From NCBI GenBank assembly GCA_024231855.1, contig JAAEQD010000402.1, positions 62,001 through 126,000 on the forward strand: a stretch of 64,000 nucleotides of DNA, given 5' to 3'. The stretch's first letter is position 1. Each line of letters opens with the position of its first letter. The translations under genes were made by a program, and so were the position numbers. The DNA comes from Candidatus Zixiibacteriota bacterium (GTDB taxonomy: Bacteria; Zixibacteria; MSB-5A5; UBA10806; 4484-95). The notes under the pieces were generated by a model, which did not search any database, was not told where the DNA came from, and worked only from the letters and a program-made list of their open reading frames with translations. Shown in pieces: positions 50,909-59,730 of the stretch.

Positions 50909-53203
50909 CTACATCTGAAACAGATATTGTAATTTCAGGAAAAACTGCCGGGAGTTCAGTTTCCAGTCCGTGATAACTTCGTCATCATTTTCGAATCCTT
51001 TGATATCGGATGTCGAACCTATATAGAATATCGAAAACGGATTCAGACGGTAGGTAAGGAGCGGATCGATGCTCCAGGCCTCATCGAAATTATCATACTC
51101 GAACACCAGTCGAAGTGAAAGAGGTCGAAATATCTGGTAGTTTAAACGGGACCAATAGATATAACCTTTGTATATATTTCCATCGTTATCGAGACTATCG
51201 CTTTTCTGGAAGTTGATTGAATTTTCCCACCAGATCCGATCAAAAGGCTTGAGATCTATCCAGGCGGAGTAGCTGATTCGTTTGCCCATAACCGGCGGAT
51301 CTTCGCCTCGCGCGATAATATGACCATAATTGAATGAACCTCCGAAGGCTATCTTTTTGCCAGGTCTGCCGTTCAGGCAGGTATGCAAATCCCAGATACC
51401 GCCAAATTTAATTCCGGCCAGTCGTTCTGAGTTTTTCTCATACCGCGAATGAATTTCGGATTGCGCCAGTCGAAAATGCTTGGACAATTCCAACTTGATC
51501 CATTCATCTTTCTTAACTTTATCGAAATTGTATACTTGGCCCAGGCTAATCGATGGCGTAAGCCTTTCGATAAGCCCATCGTCGAAACGAAAATGATACA
51601 TCCCGAATAACGTTGGCCTTCGTTGATTATTTTGCGGCTGAAAACCATTATCGGCCCTGAAAGTCGGACTGCGTTCGAGATAGCCTATTTCCATGAATGA
51701 GTTGGCCGTTTCCCGCATCATGCCCGCGTATATGGCGTGGCCGCCAAACGATTCACCGTCGAAACCGGCCGTATGGCCCTTGCTATCGAATACGGTTGAA
51801 TTAAACGTGGTATCGTTTTCATCATATGTCATCGTTGTGTCATCCGGCTCTTCGGTATTAGTGCCAATAAACTGCCATTCTAATATGTAACCCTTGGCTA
51901 CCTTATAACTTCCATCCAGGCTGAGAAGCGTTCCGGAACCGCCCTCATCCAGGCGACGATCCGTCAGTAATAATCCGATATGCGAATTGTCGCCGAGAGA
52001 TCGCCGGGCTCTGAATATATTGGAGACGCTCTTTCCGGCACTCAGATAAGTGCTGCTTTCTTCGAAAGGCAAGATCACGGGCGTATTTTCATCCCGGGCA
52101 ATCATATAAGCGAAACTCGTCTTGTTCATCCGAGCCGTCACCTTGCCGGCGAATTGTGGATTATTAATCGACCTGGTATAGACTGTATTGAAAATCGTCC
52201 GGTACAGATCGCTGCCCTCCTGGAAAAATGGCCGGCGCTCATTATAGAATAGCGCGAAAGTAGTGTTGACGTCGATCTGGGATGCGTCGGCTTCAATCTG
52301 GCTGAAATCCGGATTATAAGTGGCCTCTGCTACGATATCGGAAGTGATTGAGTATTTGGCTCCCAGCGAGATATCGCCGTCGGGATCACTATTTTGAAAA
52401 TTATCATCATCATCGAGTTCTCCCGATTGAAATCCGATCACCGTCGGTATTATTTCGAGACCTTTTCCCGGCTTGATATTGTCGATTCCGGTTACCGTTC
52501 CCCATTGACATGGCCAGCAGGTTTCCTCCCGGTCATAAGCCGCCCAGGAATATTGACGTCTTACTTCACGCGGATGATTGCGCCAGAAATCGATTTTCCA
52601 AACTTGTTTCTCTTTATTGGGAAATCGTAGACTCGAGAAAGGAATTGCCATTTCGATCTGATAGCCCTTATCGGTTATTTTACCGGCCGATTCCCAAATT
52701 AGATCGTAGCCGACATCCTCACCGCCATATTGGGACCATAAATGATCCCCCTGAATACCGTATGGATTTACGTTCAGTTCATATGCCCAGGTACCATTGC
52801 CGTAAGTATCTAACAAGAAGCAGATATTATCATCCTGCCAAATTCCGCGGTCCCGTTCGGCGAACGAAGCCCTGATAGTCGTTGGATCATCATAACAGAT
52901 ATAAGCCACGTAAAGATTGTCGTCATCATAAGTGATCAGCGCTTCGGTATTTACCGGCGGTTGGGTCTGATCGCCGGGGGTATGCTCGGCGAAATTATCG
53001 GCTTTAGCGGCGGTCTGCCAGCCGGAATCGTCAAGGTCGCCATCGATATTGATTGTCCCCCGCAATTTCGAAACTTCCATTGTCGGATTATATACCGGCT
53101 GATATGAGCCATCTGCTCCGGCTGTTACAGGTATAATAATTTGACTTAAAATAATAAATGTGAAAATTGAAAAAATACGCCGAAAATTATAACTGCTTCT
53201 CAT
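50909..53203 (-). CDS. DUF5916 protein with N-terminal CBM9-like domain
   Basis: Exported protein of 764 residues. It has a signal peptide (IFTFIILSQIIIPVTAGA) and a CBM9-like carbohydrate-binding domain at about 45-220 (INIDGDLDDSGWQTA, EALITYDDDNLYVAYICYDD, YELNVNPYGIQGD). The rest is a DUF5916 region predicted to form an outer-membrane barrel (YNPDFSQIEADASQIDVN, RRPFFQEGSDL), closing LQYLFQM. This architecture is common in FCB bacteria near peptidases and peptide uptake genes, but its role is undefined. Its own promoter was not found with confidence. Confidence 0.88.
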   Translation of the reverse strand: MRSSYNFRRIFSIFTFIILSQIIIPVTAGADGSYQPVYNPTMEVSKLRGTINIDGDLDDSGWQTAAKADNFAEHTPGDQTQPPVNTEALITYDDDNLYVAYICYDDPTTIRASFAERDRGIWQDDNICFLLDTYGNGTWAYELNVNPYGIQGDHLWSQYGGEDVGYDLIWESAGKITDKGYQIEMAIPFSSLRFPNKEKQVWKIDFWRNHPREVRRQYSWAAYDREETCWPCQWGTVTGIDNIKPGKGLEIIPTVIGFQSGELDDDDNFQNSDPDGDISLGAKYSITSDIVAEATYNPDFSQIEADASQIDVNTTFALFYNERRPFFQEGSDLYRTIFNTVYTRSINNPQFAGKVTARMNKTSFAYMIARDENTPVILPFEESSTYLSAGKSVSNIFRARRSLGDNSHIGLLLTDRRLDEGGSGTLLSLDGSYKVAKGYILEWQFIGTNTEEPDDTTMTYDENDTTFNSTVFDSKGHTAGFDGESFGGHAIYAGMMRETANSFMEIGYLERSPTFRADNGFQPQNNQRRPTLFGMYHFRFDDGLIERLTPSISLGQVYNFDKVKKDEWIKLELSKHFRLAQSEIHSRYEKNSERLAGIKFGGIWDLHTCLNGRPGKKIAFGGSFNYGHIIARGEDPPVMGKRISYSAWIDLKPFDRIWWENSINFQKSDSLDNDGNIYKGYIYWSRLNYQIFRPLSLRLVFEYDNFDEAWSIDPLLTYRLNPFSIFYIGSTSDIKGFENDDEVITDWKLNSRQFFLKLQYLFQM

Positions 53204-53347
53204 AATGATTCCTTCTTGATTCCCGCGGTTTGCTCTCTCATCCCGTCAATACTACTCCATGCCTCGTCAAATTCAGCCTTTATTCTCAAGCCCACGCAGG
53301 ATCAGAATATAGAGGCACGATTTAACTACGATTATTTCAGGTGAAGG

Positions 53348-53375
53348 TTGCAAAATAGATTGTTATAGTTATACT
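53348..53375 (+). promoter_or_regulatory. Promoter TTGCAA-N16-TATACT for the GNAT-led operon
   Basis: TTGCAA at 53348-53353 and TATACT at 53370-53375 are 16 bases apart, about 70 bases before the GNAT start. Confidence 0.55.
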
Positions 53376-53444
53376 TAATATGTTGAAATCTAGACTGAAT
53401 TACACCTATATTGTTGCCTGATAATGCGAAACAAGCGAGGTAAG

Positions 53445-53858
53445 ATGGAAATACGGTCTTATATTGATGATGATGAAGAGGCTATTGCCGCACTATGGCG
53501 AGAGGTGTTTCCCGGCAGCCCGGCCTGGAATGATCCCAAAACGGATATTCGGCGTAAACTTGAAATCCAGCCTGAGCTGTTTTTAGTGGCAATTATCGAT
53601 TCGAACCCTATCGGCACGGCCATGGCCGGCTATGACGGTCATCGGGGATGGGTCTATTATGTAGCAGTTAAACCGAAATATAGGCGGCAGGGTATTGGCG
53701 AGGCCTTGATGAGGAAGATCGAGCGGGGCTTGAAACAGATCGGTTGCCCCAAATTAAACCTTCAGGTACGAGCCGATAACGATGAGGTAGTGGCATTCTA
53801 TAAGAAACTCGGCTATAAGGTTGAACCCAGGATAAGCATGGGGAAACTGCTTGAGTAA
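53445..53858 (+). CDS. GNAT acetyltransferase (YpeA-like)
   Basis: Cytoplasmic acetyl-CoA-dependent N-acetyltransferase of 137 residues. It has the YpeA-type N-terminus (MEIRSYIDDDEEAIAALW), the acetyl-CoA loop VKPKYRRQGIGEALM and the C-terminal YKKLGYKVE. GAGG four bases before the ATG at 53445 decides the start over an upstream ATG at 53424. It overlaps the next gene by 8 bases. The acceptor substrate is unknown. Confidence 0.9.
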   Translation: MEIRSYIDDDEEAIAALWREVFPGSPAWNDPKTDIRRKLEIQPELFLVAIIDSNPIGTAMAGYDGHRGWVYYVAVKPKYRRQGIGEALMRKIERGLKQIGCPKLNLQVRADNDEVVAFYKKLGYKVEPRISMGKLLE

Positions 53859-54213
53859 CTCCGGTCCGAAAAGAATGCTCACCGTGATCGCCGATTACGA
53901 ATCGGCTTACCCCGATCCTTTTTTCGTCGCTAAGGGTGAGACAGTTCGGATTAGTAAGAAAGATTCCACCTGGCCGGGCTGGATTTGGTCCACTAGATCA
54001 GACGGCGAAAGCCGCTGGCTGCCGGAAAGCTATCTAGAGATTGACGGCGATACCGGTAAAGTATTAATTGATTACAATTCGGTGGAATTGACTGTAAGAG
54101 TGGGCGAGCAGATGACAGTTTTAAAAGAAGCTAACGGATGGTTCTGGTGTATCAACAGCCAAGGCGAAAAGGGTTGGATACCGCCCGATAGTGTGGGAAT
54201 ACTTGAAAAGTGA
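53851..54213 (+). CDS. Tandem SH3-like domain protein
   Basis: Small soluble protein of 120 residues made of two bacterial SH3-like barrels: about 10-62 (VIADYESAYPDPFFVAKGETV, WSTRSDGESRWLPESYLEI) and 65-118 (VLIDYNSVELTVRVGEQMTVL, GEKGWIPPDSV). No signal peptide. It starts with TTG inside the end of the GNAT gene; GGGGAAA upstream and overlap with the stop support coupling. The ATG at 53875 (MLTVIADYE) is an alternative. SH3-like folds here usually bind peptides or act as adaptors. Confidence 0.75.
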   Translation: MSNSGPKRMLTVIADYESAYPDPFFVAKGETVRISKKDSTWPGWIWSTRSDGESRWLPESYLEIDGDTGKVLIDYNSVELTVRVGEQMTVLKEANGWFWCINSQGEKGWIPPDSVGILEK

Positions 54214-54733
54214 AAATTTGAAGCCAGAATATCTCAAACTGGTTAAAACCAATACCGACGGTCCGCGGAATGATGTTACGCCGCTATTCGCCGATTACCG
54301 GGCATTCGAGCTGCTGGTTGATGATTTGCTCAAGCCGTTTGCTCTAGCTGAGTTCGACTTCGCCGCCGGTATCGACGCTCTCGGCTTTATTTTAGGCACA
54401 GCTATAGCCTGGCGGACCGGCAAGGGATTTATATCTATCCGCAAAGAAGGGAAGCTACCCGTATACGCGGATAATGAAAGTTTCGTGGATTATACTGGCA
54501 AACGCAAATCGCTTGAGCTTGGAAAAGGAGTGATTGAACGAGGTGCTAAAATCCTTCTGGTTGACGAATGGATCGAGACCGGCGCCCAGATGGCTTCCGC
54601 GATCAAACTGGTTGAGAGGCAAGGCGGAATTATAGCCGGGATTGTTTCGATTTGTATTGATGAAAACGATGAAACTAAAAAGCTGAAGTCAAAGTATAAA
54701 TGTTCCAGTGTTTGGCCCAAAGATACTAATTAA
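54191..54733 (+). CDS. Phosphoribosyltransferase-family protein
   Basis: Cytoplasmic protein of 180 residues with the type I PRTase fold. It has FDFAAGIDALGFILGTAIAW and RKEGKLP as in adenine phosphoribosyltransferase, and a PRPP loop ILLVDEWIETGAQMASAI where the usual second Asp (DD) is Glu. Nucleobase or regulatory ligand not certain. It starts with GTG, overlapping the SH3 gene by 23 bases, so the gene order is tightly coupled. It may be an APRT-like salvage enzyme or a diverged regulator. Confidence 0.8.
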   Translation: MWEYLKSENLKPEYLKLVKTNTDGPRNDVTPLFADYRAFELLVDDLLKPFALAEFDFAAGIDALGFILGTAIAWRTGKGFISIRKEGKLPVYADNESFVDYTGKRKSLELGKGVIERGAKILLVDEWIETGAQMASAIKLVERQGGIIAGIVSICIDENDETKKLKSKYKCSSVWPKDTN

Positions 54734-54742
54734 GGAGGATCT

Positions 54743-55144
54743 ATGTTTATCACCTTACTTGCCGTTACTTTTATAATCGCCCTGGCGGTATCGTTTATCG
54801 TGGCCCGGATGTTTTCCTCGCCTATCAATAAAATCCTGATGCGGATTATTTCCGATGAGATAAGCAACGTCTGGTCGAAATATCTCAAATTTGCTATCTA
54901 TGTAGTAGGTATCTCTAGCGGCGTCCGGATATGGGAGCTGGAGAAATACATCACCCCGGCTCGCCGCACCGATGATGCCGTTATCATTGTGCTTAACTCT
55001 GATCGCTGGGTGTTGGAAGTTTACCGGACTATTATCGGCACCCTTCAGGGTGTGGCCTGGATGCTTCTGGTGTTTTTTATTTTCGCGCTTATCGCCTATG
55101 TGATTGTCAGGATTTCCGAGGGCCGAAAAACTAAAGAGGTTTAA
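54743..55144 (+). CDS. Conserved membrane protein (133 aa)
   Basis: Inner-membrane protein of 133 residues, family not recognised. One helix is at about 2-22 (ITLLAVTFIIALAVSFIVA) and one at about 100-122 (GVAWMLLVFFIFALIAYVIV), with a soluble middle containing ISSGVRIWELEKYITPARR. AAGGAGG before the ATG is strong. It lies nine bases after the phosphoribosyltransferase gene and five bases before the deacetylase gene, so it belongs to the same operon. Confidence 0.75.
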   Translation: MFITLLAVTFIIALAVSFIVARMFSSPINKILMRIISDEISNVWSKYLKFAIYVVGISSGVRIWELEKYITPARRTDDAVIIVLNSDRWVLEVYRTIIGTLQGVAWMLLVFFIFALIAYVIVRISEGRKTKEV

Positions 55145-55149
55145 ATCTT

Positions 55150-56103
55150 ATGATGTTTCTTAATATTCTGAATAAGCCATTTAGGAGGATATTTTTGGGG
55201 CTATTATCGGTGATTTTGTGGCCATGCATGACGGCTATGGCCGGCGAAATCGCTTTAAGCTTTGATGACGCGCCGTGGGGTGGTTCTGAATACTTCACAG
55301 GCATGGAGCGGACCGAAGCCATGATTAAAAGCCTGAAAGATGCTGATGTTTCGCAAGTCGTATTTTTCTGCTGTTCCGACAGGACTCAATATCAGAACGG
55401 CCGGAAACGTCTTAAGCTGTATGCCGTTGCCAGTCATCTATTAGCAAATCATTCGCATTCACATCCAGATCTTCATAAAACCGATGCTAAAGCGTTTATT
55501 GAAGGTATACAGCAGGCCCATGACAGCCTGAGTTCATTGCCCGGTTTCATCGAGTGGTTCCGCTATCCGATGCTTCACGAGGGTAAAACGCGGCCGGTAA
55601 GAGACAGTGTCCGAAACGCGCTTGAAGAGATGGGCTATATCAACGGCTATGTAACGGTTGATAATTATGATTTTTATATGGAGAGCTTGTTTCAAAGAGC
55701 TTTGAGAGATGGCAAGGAAGTAGATTTCGATAAGCTGAAAGACGCTTACATTAATATCCTCTGGTCGGCAATTGAATTTTACGATGATATAGCCGTTAAA
55801 ACTCTCGGCCGTTCGCCGAAACATGTGCTGCTGCTGCATGAAAACGACCTGGCGGCGCTGTTTATCGATGACCTGGTGAAGCATATCCGCGGTCAGGGCT
55901 GGGAAATAATCTCGCCGGCAGAGGCTTACACCGATCCCATCGCCACTCATATTCCCGATGTTCTCGAAAATGGCCAGGGCCGTGTAGCCGCTATAGCCAG
56001 AGAGAAAGGCTACGATGGTGACTACCGTCACCCGACCGAGAGCGTTGAATATTTGGATAAATATTTCGAAGAGCTTGAAGTATTTAAGGCTGATGAAAAA
56101 TGA
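55150..56103 (+). CDS. Exported polysaccharide deacetylase (NodB-type, CE4)
   Basis: Predicted exported enzyme of 317 residues that removes acetyl groups from polysaccharide, possibly peptidoglycan or chitin-like polymers. A hydrophobic start (IFLGLLSVILWPCMTAMAG) precedes the NodB motifs LSFDDAPWGG (catalytic Asp and metal Asp), the metal site HSHSHPDL and the R-Y-P motif FRYPMLHEG. The His motif LLLHENDLA is near the end. It overlaps the TrmO-like gene by ATGA. Either of the first two Met codons may start it. Confidence 0.9.
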   Translation: MMFLNILNKPFRRIFLGLLSVILWPCMTAMAGEIALSFDDAPWGGSEYFTGMERTEAMIKSLKDADVSQVVFFCCSDRTQYQNGRKRLKLYAVASHLLANHSHSHPDLHKTDAKAFIEGIQQAHDSLSSLPGFIEWFRYPMLHEGKTRPVRDSVRNALEEMGYINGYVTVDNYDFYMESLFQRALRDGKEVDFDKLKDAYINILWSAIEFYDDIAVKTLGRSPKHVLLLHENDLAALFIDDLVKHIRGQGWEIISPAEAYTDPIATHIPDVLENGQGRVAAIAREKGYDGDYRHPTESVEYLDKYFEELEVFKADEK

Positions 56104-56570
56104 TTGAGCTTGAACCGATTGCTTTCGTTAAAAATTCCCGATCCAAGCCCATAGACGATTATTGGGGAGATATAATTTCGCAAATTGTCCTTGAAGAATC
56201 CTTTCCCGAGGCGATGCTTGAGGGGATCGAATCGTTTTCTCATCTCGAAATTATCTATTATTTTCATCGGGCGGATAAAACGAAAACCTGCCGGGAGGCC
56301 CGTCATCCCAGAAATAATCCGAATTGGCCGAAGGTGGGAATCCTGGCTCAGCGAGGCAAGAACCGACCCAACCGGATCGGCTTAACCGCGGTTAAGCTGG
56401 TAAATCGTGAAGGCCGTGTCCTGACCGTTGCCGGACTGGACGCGATTGACGGCACGCCGGTTATCGATATCAAACCAGTTATGAAGGAGTTTCTTCCTGA
56501 TGGTGAAGTAAAACAGCCATCCTGGGTGGGTGAATTGATGCGGGATTACTGGAGGAAAGATAGCCATTAG
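56100..56570 (+). CDS. TrmO/YaeB-like tRNA m6t6A methyltransferase
   Basis: Protein of 156 residues of the TsaA/TrmO family, which adds a methyl group to t6A37 of tRNA using SAM. The visible signature is IELEPIAFVKNSRSKPIDDYWGD, a short form of the family pattern, ARHPRNNPNWPKVGILAQRGKNRPNRIGLTAV (about 63-94; quoted in parts: ARHPRNNPNWP and NRPNRIGL), and LDAIDGTPVIDIKP. Catalytic roles follow from E. coli TrmO. It overlaps the deacetylase stop by ATGA, so the last gene of this run is translationally coupled. Confidence 0.9.
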   Translation: MIELEPIAFVKNSRSKPIDDYWGDIISQIVLEESFPEAMLEGIESFSHLEIIYYFHRADKTKTCREARHPRNNPNWPKVGILAQRGKNRPNRIGLTAVKLVNREGRVLTVAGLDAIDGTPVIDIKPVMKEFLPDGEVKQPSWVGELMRDYWRKDSH

Positions 56571-56649
56571 ATTATACCCGAGCACCCGATAATATCGCCA
56601 GGACATATCGAAGACTGTCCAGCTTATAATACTTTTGAGCTGATTGTAT

Positions 56650-56677
56650 TTGGATTTTTCAAATAAATTATTATATT
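56650..56677 (+). promoter_or_regulatory. Promoter TTGGAT-N16-TATATT for the 77-aa gene
   Basis: TTGGAT at 56650-56655 and TATATT at 56672-56677 are 16 bases apart, about 70 bases before the TTG start at 56747. Confidence 0.5.
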
Positions 56678-56746
56678 TATACTTAGGTGGGTAACTATTC
56701 GTAGTACCAGTCAGTATACTATAATGAAACATATAAGGGAGGTATC

Positions 56747-56980
56747 TTGGCTGAAGTCGATAAGCACAATAGGTTCGCTGAGGAAGTATTTACTTTTCGC
56801 GTGAATAAAGATAATAAGGTATTTATTTCCTATCAGGGCAAACAGATTTCTATTCTCAAAGGCAAGGAAGCAACTAAATTTCTCTCGAAAGTTGATGGGC
56901 AGGACAATCGAACAACTCAGCTTGAGATGGCTCGTGTAACGGGCAATTTCAAGCGTGGGAATGAACGTAACAATAAATAA
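56747..56980 (+). CDS. Small hypothetical protein (77 aa)
   Basis: Unrecognised cytoplasmic protein of 77 residues with an orderly beta-alpha look (FTFRVNKDNKVFISYQGKQI, LKGKEATKFLSKV) and a basic tail GNFKRGNERNNK. It starts with TTG preceded by GGGAGG at a four-base spacing and a promoter upstream, which supports it being real. Possibly a nucleic-acid binding protein, judging only from the basic tail. Confidence 0.65.
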   Translation: MAEVDKHNRFAEEVFTFRVNKDNKVFISYQGKQISILKGKEATKFLSKVDGQDNRTTQLEMARVTGNFKRGNERNNK

Positions 56981-57127
56981 TTTTTTAATTAACTTGAAAA
57001 TACAAATATGTATCCAGCAATTCGGCCGGATTACCTAATTAAATTGTTTCGTAATGGAATATTTCCTCTTCAGGACTGTATAAATATACGGAAACTGATT
57101 TACCAAAATTCCGAACTGGAGGAAATT

Positions 57128-57625
57128 TTGTCGACAAATAAAATGTTAATGATATTAAGCCTGCTGCTGCTGGCTCTGTTTTCCGGGTGCAGCGATAAAC
57201 ATTCAACCAATCCCGAACCCGATCACGATATTATTATTACCGGCGGGAATTACTATGGTATGTGTATAGGCTATTGCGATTTCGAAATTCAGATCATCGA
57301 TAGCAATGCCGTTTATGTTGCCCGCAGCTGGGATGATTCCGATTATCCGGATAGCATGTTGCATAGCACGATATCAATTCAGGAATGGCAAAGCCTTGTC
57401 GAACTTATAGACATGGAAACTCTGCTATCTTTAGATAGCGTTATTGGATGTCCCGATTGTGTCGATCAGGGCGGCGAGTGGATAGAAATAAAATATTTCG
57501 ATCAAACCAGGAAAATCACGTTTGATCCTTGTCTGACAATTGAACCGATCCAGGAATTAATCGACGCTATTAGAACAATTCGGATCAGGTTCTATAGGGA
57601 ATTGTTTCCGACGGACGATCTTTAG
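57128..57625 (+). CDS. Lipoprotein of unknown function
   Basis: Predicted lipoprotein of about 165 residues. The signal MLMILSLLLLALFSGC has a lipobox (LFSGC), followed by a Pro/Asp linker and a soluble domain with four Cys (YYGMCIGYCDFEI, IGCPDCVDQGGEW) and a helical C-terminus. The pattern resembles small DUF6438-like proteins (GYCxxFxI), but I am not sure. The TTG at 57128 with GGAGGA four bases before it is chosen; ATG at 57143 is also possible. A longer frame from 57008 lacks a ribosome site and would put 40 residues before the signal. Confidence 0.75.
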   Translation: MSTNKMLMILSLLLLALFSGCSDKHSTNPEPDHDIIITGGNYYGMCIGYCDFEIQIIDSNAVYVARSWDDSDYPDSMLHSTISIQEWQSLVELIDMETLLSLDSVIGCPDCVDQGGEWIEIKYFDQTRKITFDPCLTIEPIQELIDAIRTIRIRFYRELFPTDDL

Positions 57626-57667
57626 AACCCCCGCGAAATAATCTATTGTAAAAAATATACCTATATA

Positions 57668-57695
57668 TTGGCAAATTTACATGATTACGTATTAT
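57668..57695 (+). promoter_or_regulatory. Promoter TTGGCA-N16-TATTAT for the flavoprotein gene
   Basis: TTGGCA at 57668-57673 and TATTAT at 57690-57695 are 16 bases apart, about 60 bases upstream of the start codon. Confidence 0.5.
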
Positions 57696-57755
57696 ATTAT
57701 ATCTCAGGATTAACCGTTGTGCTAATTCGTAAAAGCTATGATCGAAAGGCGCTAG

Positions 57756-59012
57756 ATGAAAAAGCGAAAAGTGATCATCGTCGGTGGCGGCGCCGCCGGG
57801 CTATTGGCGGCCGGAAGCGCGGCTGAAGCCGGAGCCGAAGTTACTATACTCGAGAAAATGTATCGACCCGGACGAAAACTGCGTATCACCGGCAAAGGGC
57901 GATGTAATCTGACCAATGACAAGCCGTTGGCCGATTTTATCTCTCATTTCGGGTCAAACGGCAAGTTTCTTCGCCCGGCTTTTTCGCGTTTCTTTACCTC
58001 CGATCTTAAAGCTCTGCTGGTACAGCTCGGCGTTCCCACAGTAACCGAACGTGGTGGGCGAGTTTTCCCGGCTTCCGATCAGGCCCAGGATGTTGTCGAC
58101 GCGTTGTTGAGATGGATTGTTCGGAAAGGCGTGATTATTAAAAATAAGGTTGAGGTGAAGGGTTTTCTTATAGAAAAAAATCGCGTTATTGGAGTGAAAG
58201 CATCCGGGGAGGGAAGTTCGAAAATCCATGATTTCAAAGCCGATGCCGTAATAATCACCACAGGCGGCGCGTCCTACCCGGCTACCGGTTCAACCGGGGA
58301 TGGCTACAAATTGGCCGAAGCCATAGGACATACAGTGGTACCTGTTCGGCCGGCGCTGGTGCCATTGGAGACTGACGGCGATATAGCGCCGCGCCTTCAG
58401 GGAGTGAGCCTTCGCAATGTTAACGCGCGACTAATAATAAATGGCAAGAAAAAAGCTGAAGAGTTTGGCGAAATGATATTTACTCATTTCGGCCTGTCCG
58501 GGCCGATTATACTGACGATGAGCAAATTGGCGGTGGATGCCCTTGAACTAAAGCGGGATGTGATTATTTCTATCGATTTGAAGCCGGCCCTGGATGAGAA
58601 GAAACTGGATGCACGACTATTACGGGATATCGAGGAACAAGGTAAAAAGAAATACGGTTCACTGATTAAAGGGCTTCTGCCCCAGAAAATGATCCCGGTT
58701 TGCGCGGATATGACGAATATCTCCCTCGAAAAACTTTGCCATCAAATTACAACGGCCGAACGTAAGCGGCTTAAAATCTGGCTTAAAGATTTCCGGTTCG
58801 TGGTAGCCGGCTATCGCCCTTTTGCCGAGGCCATAATCACCGCCGGCGGAGTGAGTACCCGCGAAATCGATCCCCGGACGATGGAATCGAAAAAAGTGAA
58901 TGACCTTTATTTCGCCGGTGAGGTACTCGATATCGATGCCGACACCGGCGGCTATAACCTTCAAGCGGCTTTCTCCACTGGTTGGCAAGCCGGACAAACA
59001 GCCGCTGAATAG
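57756..59012 (+). CDS. BaiN/HI0933-family FAD-dependent oxidoreductase
   Basis: Flavoprotein of 418 residues, cytoplasmic. The FAD site is [20 protein letters not shown] at 9-28, then [22 protein letters not shown] and [18 protein letters not shown]. The later family motifs [33 protein letters not shown] and [13 protein letters not shown] are intact. The family (YhiN, HI0933, BaiN) has ill-defined substrates. An O-methyltransferase gene follows after 13 bases, probably in one transcript. Confidence 0.92.
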   Translation: MKKRKVIIVGGGAAGLLAAGSAAEAGAEVTILEKMYRPGRKLRITGKGRCNLTNDKPLADFISHFGSNGKFLRPAFSRFFTSDLKALLVQLGVPTVTERGGRVFPASDQAQDVVDALLRWIVRKGVIIKNKVEVKGFLIEKNRVIGVKASGEGSSKIHDFKADAVIITTGGASYPATGSTGDGYKLAEAIGHTVVPVRPALVPLETDGDIAPRLQGVSLRNVNARLIINGKKKAEEFGEMIFTHFGLSGPIILTMSKLAVDALELKRDVIISIDLKPALDEKKLDARLLRDIEEQGKKKYGSLIKGLLPQKMIPVCADMTNISLEKLCHQITTAERKRLKIWLKDFRFVVAGYRPFAEAIITAGGVSTREIDPRTMESKKVNDLYFAGEVLDIDADTGGYNLQAAFSTGWQAGQTAAE

Positions 59013-59025
59013 GAAAGGAATAGAT

Positions 59026-59616
59026 ATGTTTCAAAGCATACCCCCGAAAATATTGAATCGTATGCGTTACCTGGAAGCCCTGGATGCCAAAGACCGAAAG
59101 GATGGTACCGCTCATCTAAAGCGGCTTCGCCAGATACCGCCAGAAACCGGAAAATTTATTGCTCTGTTGGCGGCCGGAACGCCTGCGGGCGATTGTCTGG
59201 AAATTGGCGCTAGCGCCGGGTATTCCGGTTTGTGGTTGGCTCTGGCCGCCCTTGAGATCGGCCGGAAGGTTATCACCATCGAGCTTTTACCCGACAAATG
59301 TGAATTAGCTAAGGAAACTTTCAATTTGGCTGACGTGGAGAATGTGATAGAACTTGTCGCCGGAGACGCGAGAGATTATCTGCCCGATTATAAGAATATC
59401 TCATTTTGCTTCCTTGACGCGGAGAAGGATGTATATCAGGAGTGTTATGAGATGATTGTTCCGAATATGGCTAAGGGCGGTATTTTGGCTGCGGACAATG
59501 TTCTAAGTCATCAAGATGCCCTGCAGCCCATGGTTGATAACGCTATGGCCGATAACAGGATCGACTCGCTTGTTGTGCCGATAGGCAAAGGCATTCTTGT
59601 CTGCCGTAAAATCTGA
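59026..59616 (+). CDS. O-methyltransferase family protein
   Basis: SAM-dependent methyltransferase of 196 residues of the catechol/caffeoyl-CoA O-methyltransferase (family 3) type. It has the SAM loop [17 protein letters not shown], acidic [32 protein letters not shown] and [22 protein letters not shown] precedes the ATG at 59026, so the longer frame from 58900 inside the upstream gene is rejected. It is downstream of the flavoprotein gene. Substrate unknown. Confidence 0.9.
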   Translation: MFQSIPPKILNRMRYLEALDAKDRKDGTAHLKRLRQIPPETGKFIALLAAGTPAGDCLEIGASAGYSGLWLALAALEIGRKVITIELLPDKCELAKETFNLADVENVIELVAGDARDYLPDYKNISFCFLDAEKDVYQECYEMIVPNMAKGGILAADNVLSHQDALQPMVDNAMADNRIDSLVVPIGKGILVCRKI

Positions 59617-59655
59617 ACTTTTGATGAATCCTATACCGTGTCAGACGTTTCGCGA

Positions 59656-59684
59656 TTGACATGACTTAATTGCACTGGTATATA
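59656..59684 (+). promoter_or_regulatory. Promoter TTGACA-N17-TATATA for the decarboxylase gene
   Basis: TTGACA at 59656-59661 and TATATA at 59679-59684 are 17 bases apart, about 45 bases before the start codon. Confidence 0.55.
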
Positions 59685-59730
59685 CCATTAAAAATGAATC
59701 GATATTATTTAAAATTACAGAGTAATTGAT

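Noticed and set aside
53424-53444. Start of the GNAT gene at the upstream ATG
   Set aside because: GAGG lies just before the ATG at 53445, whose product matches the usual YpeA-type N-terminus.
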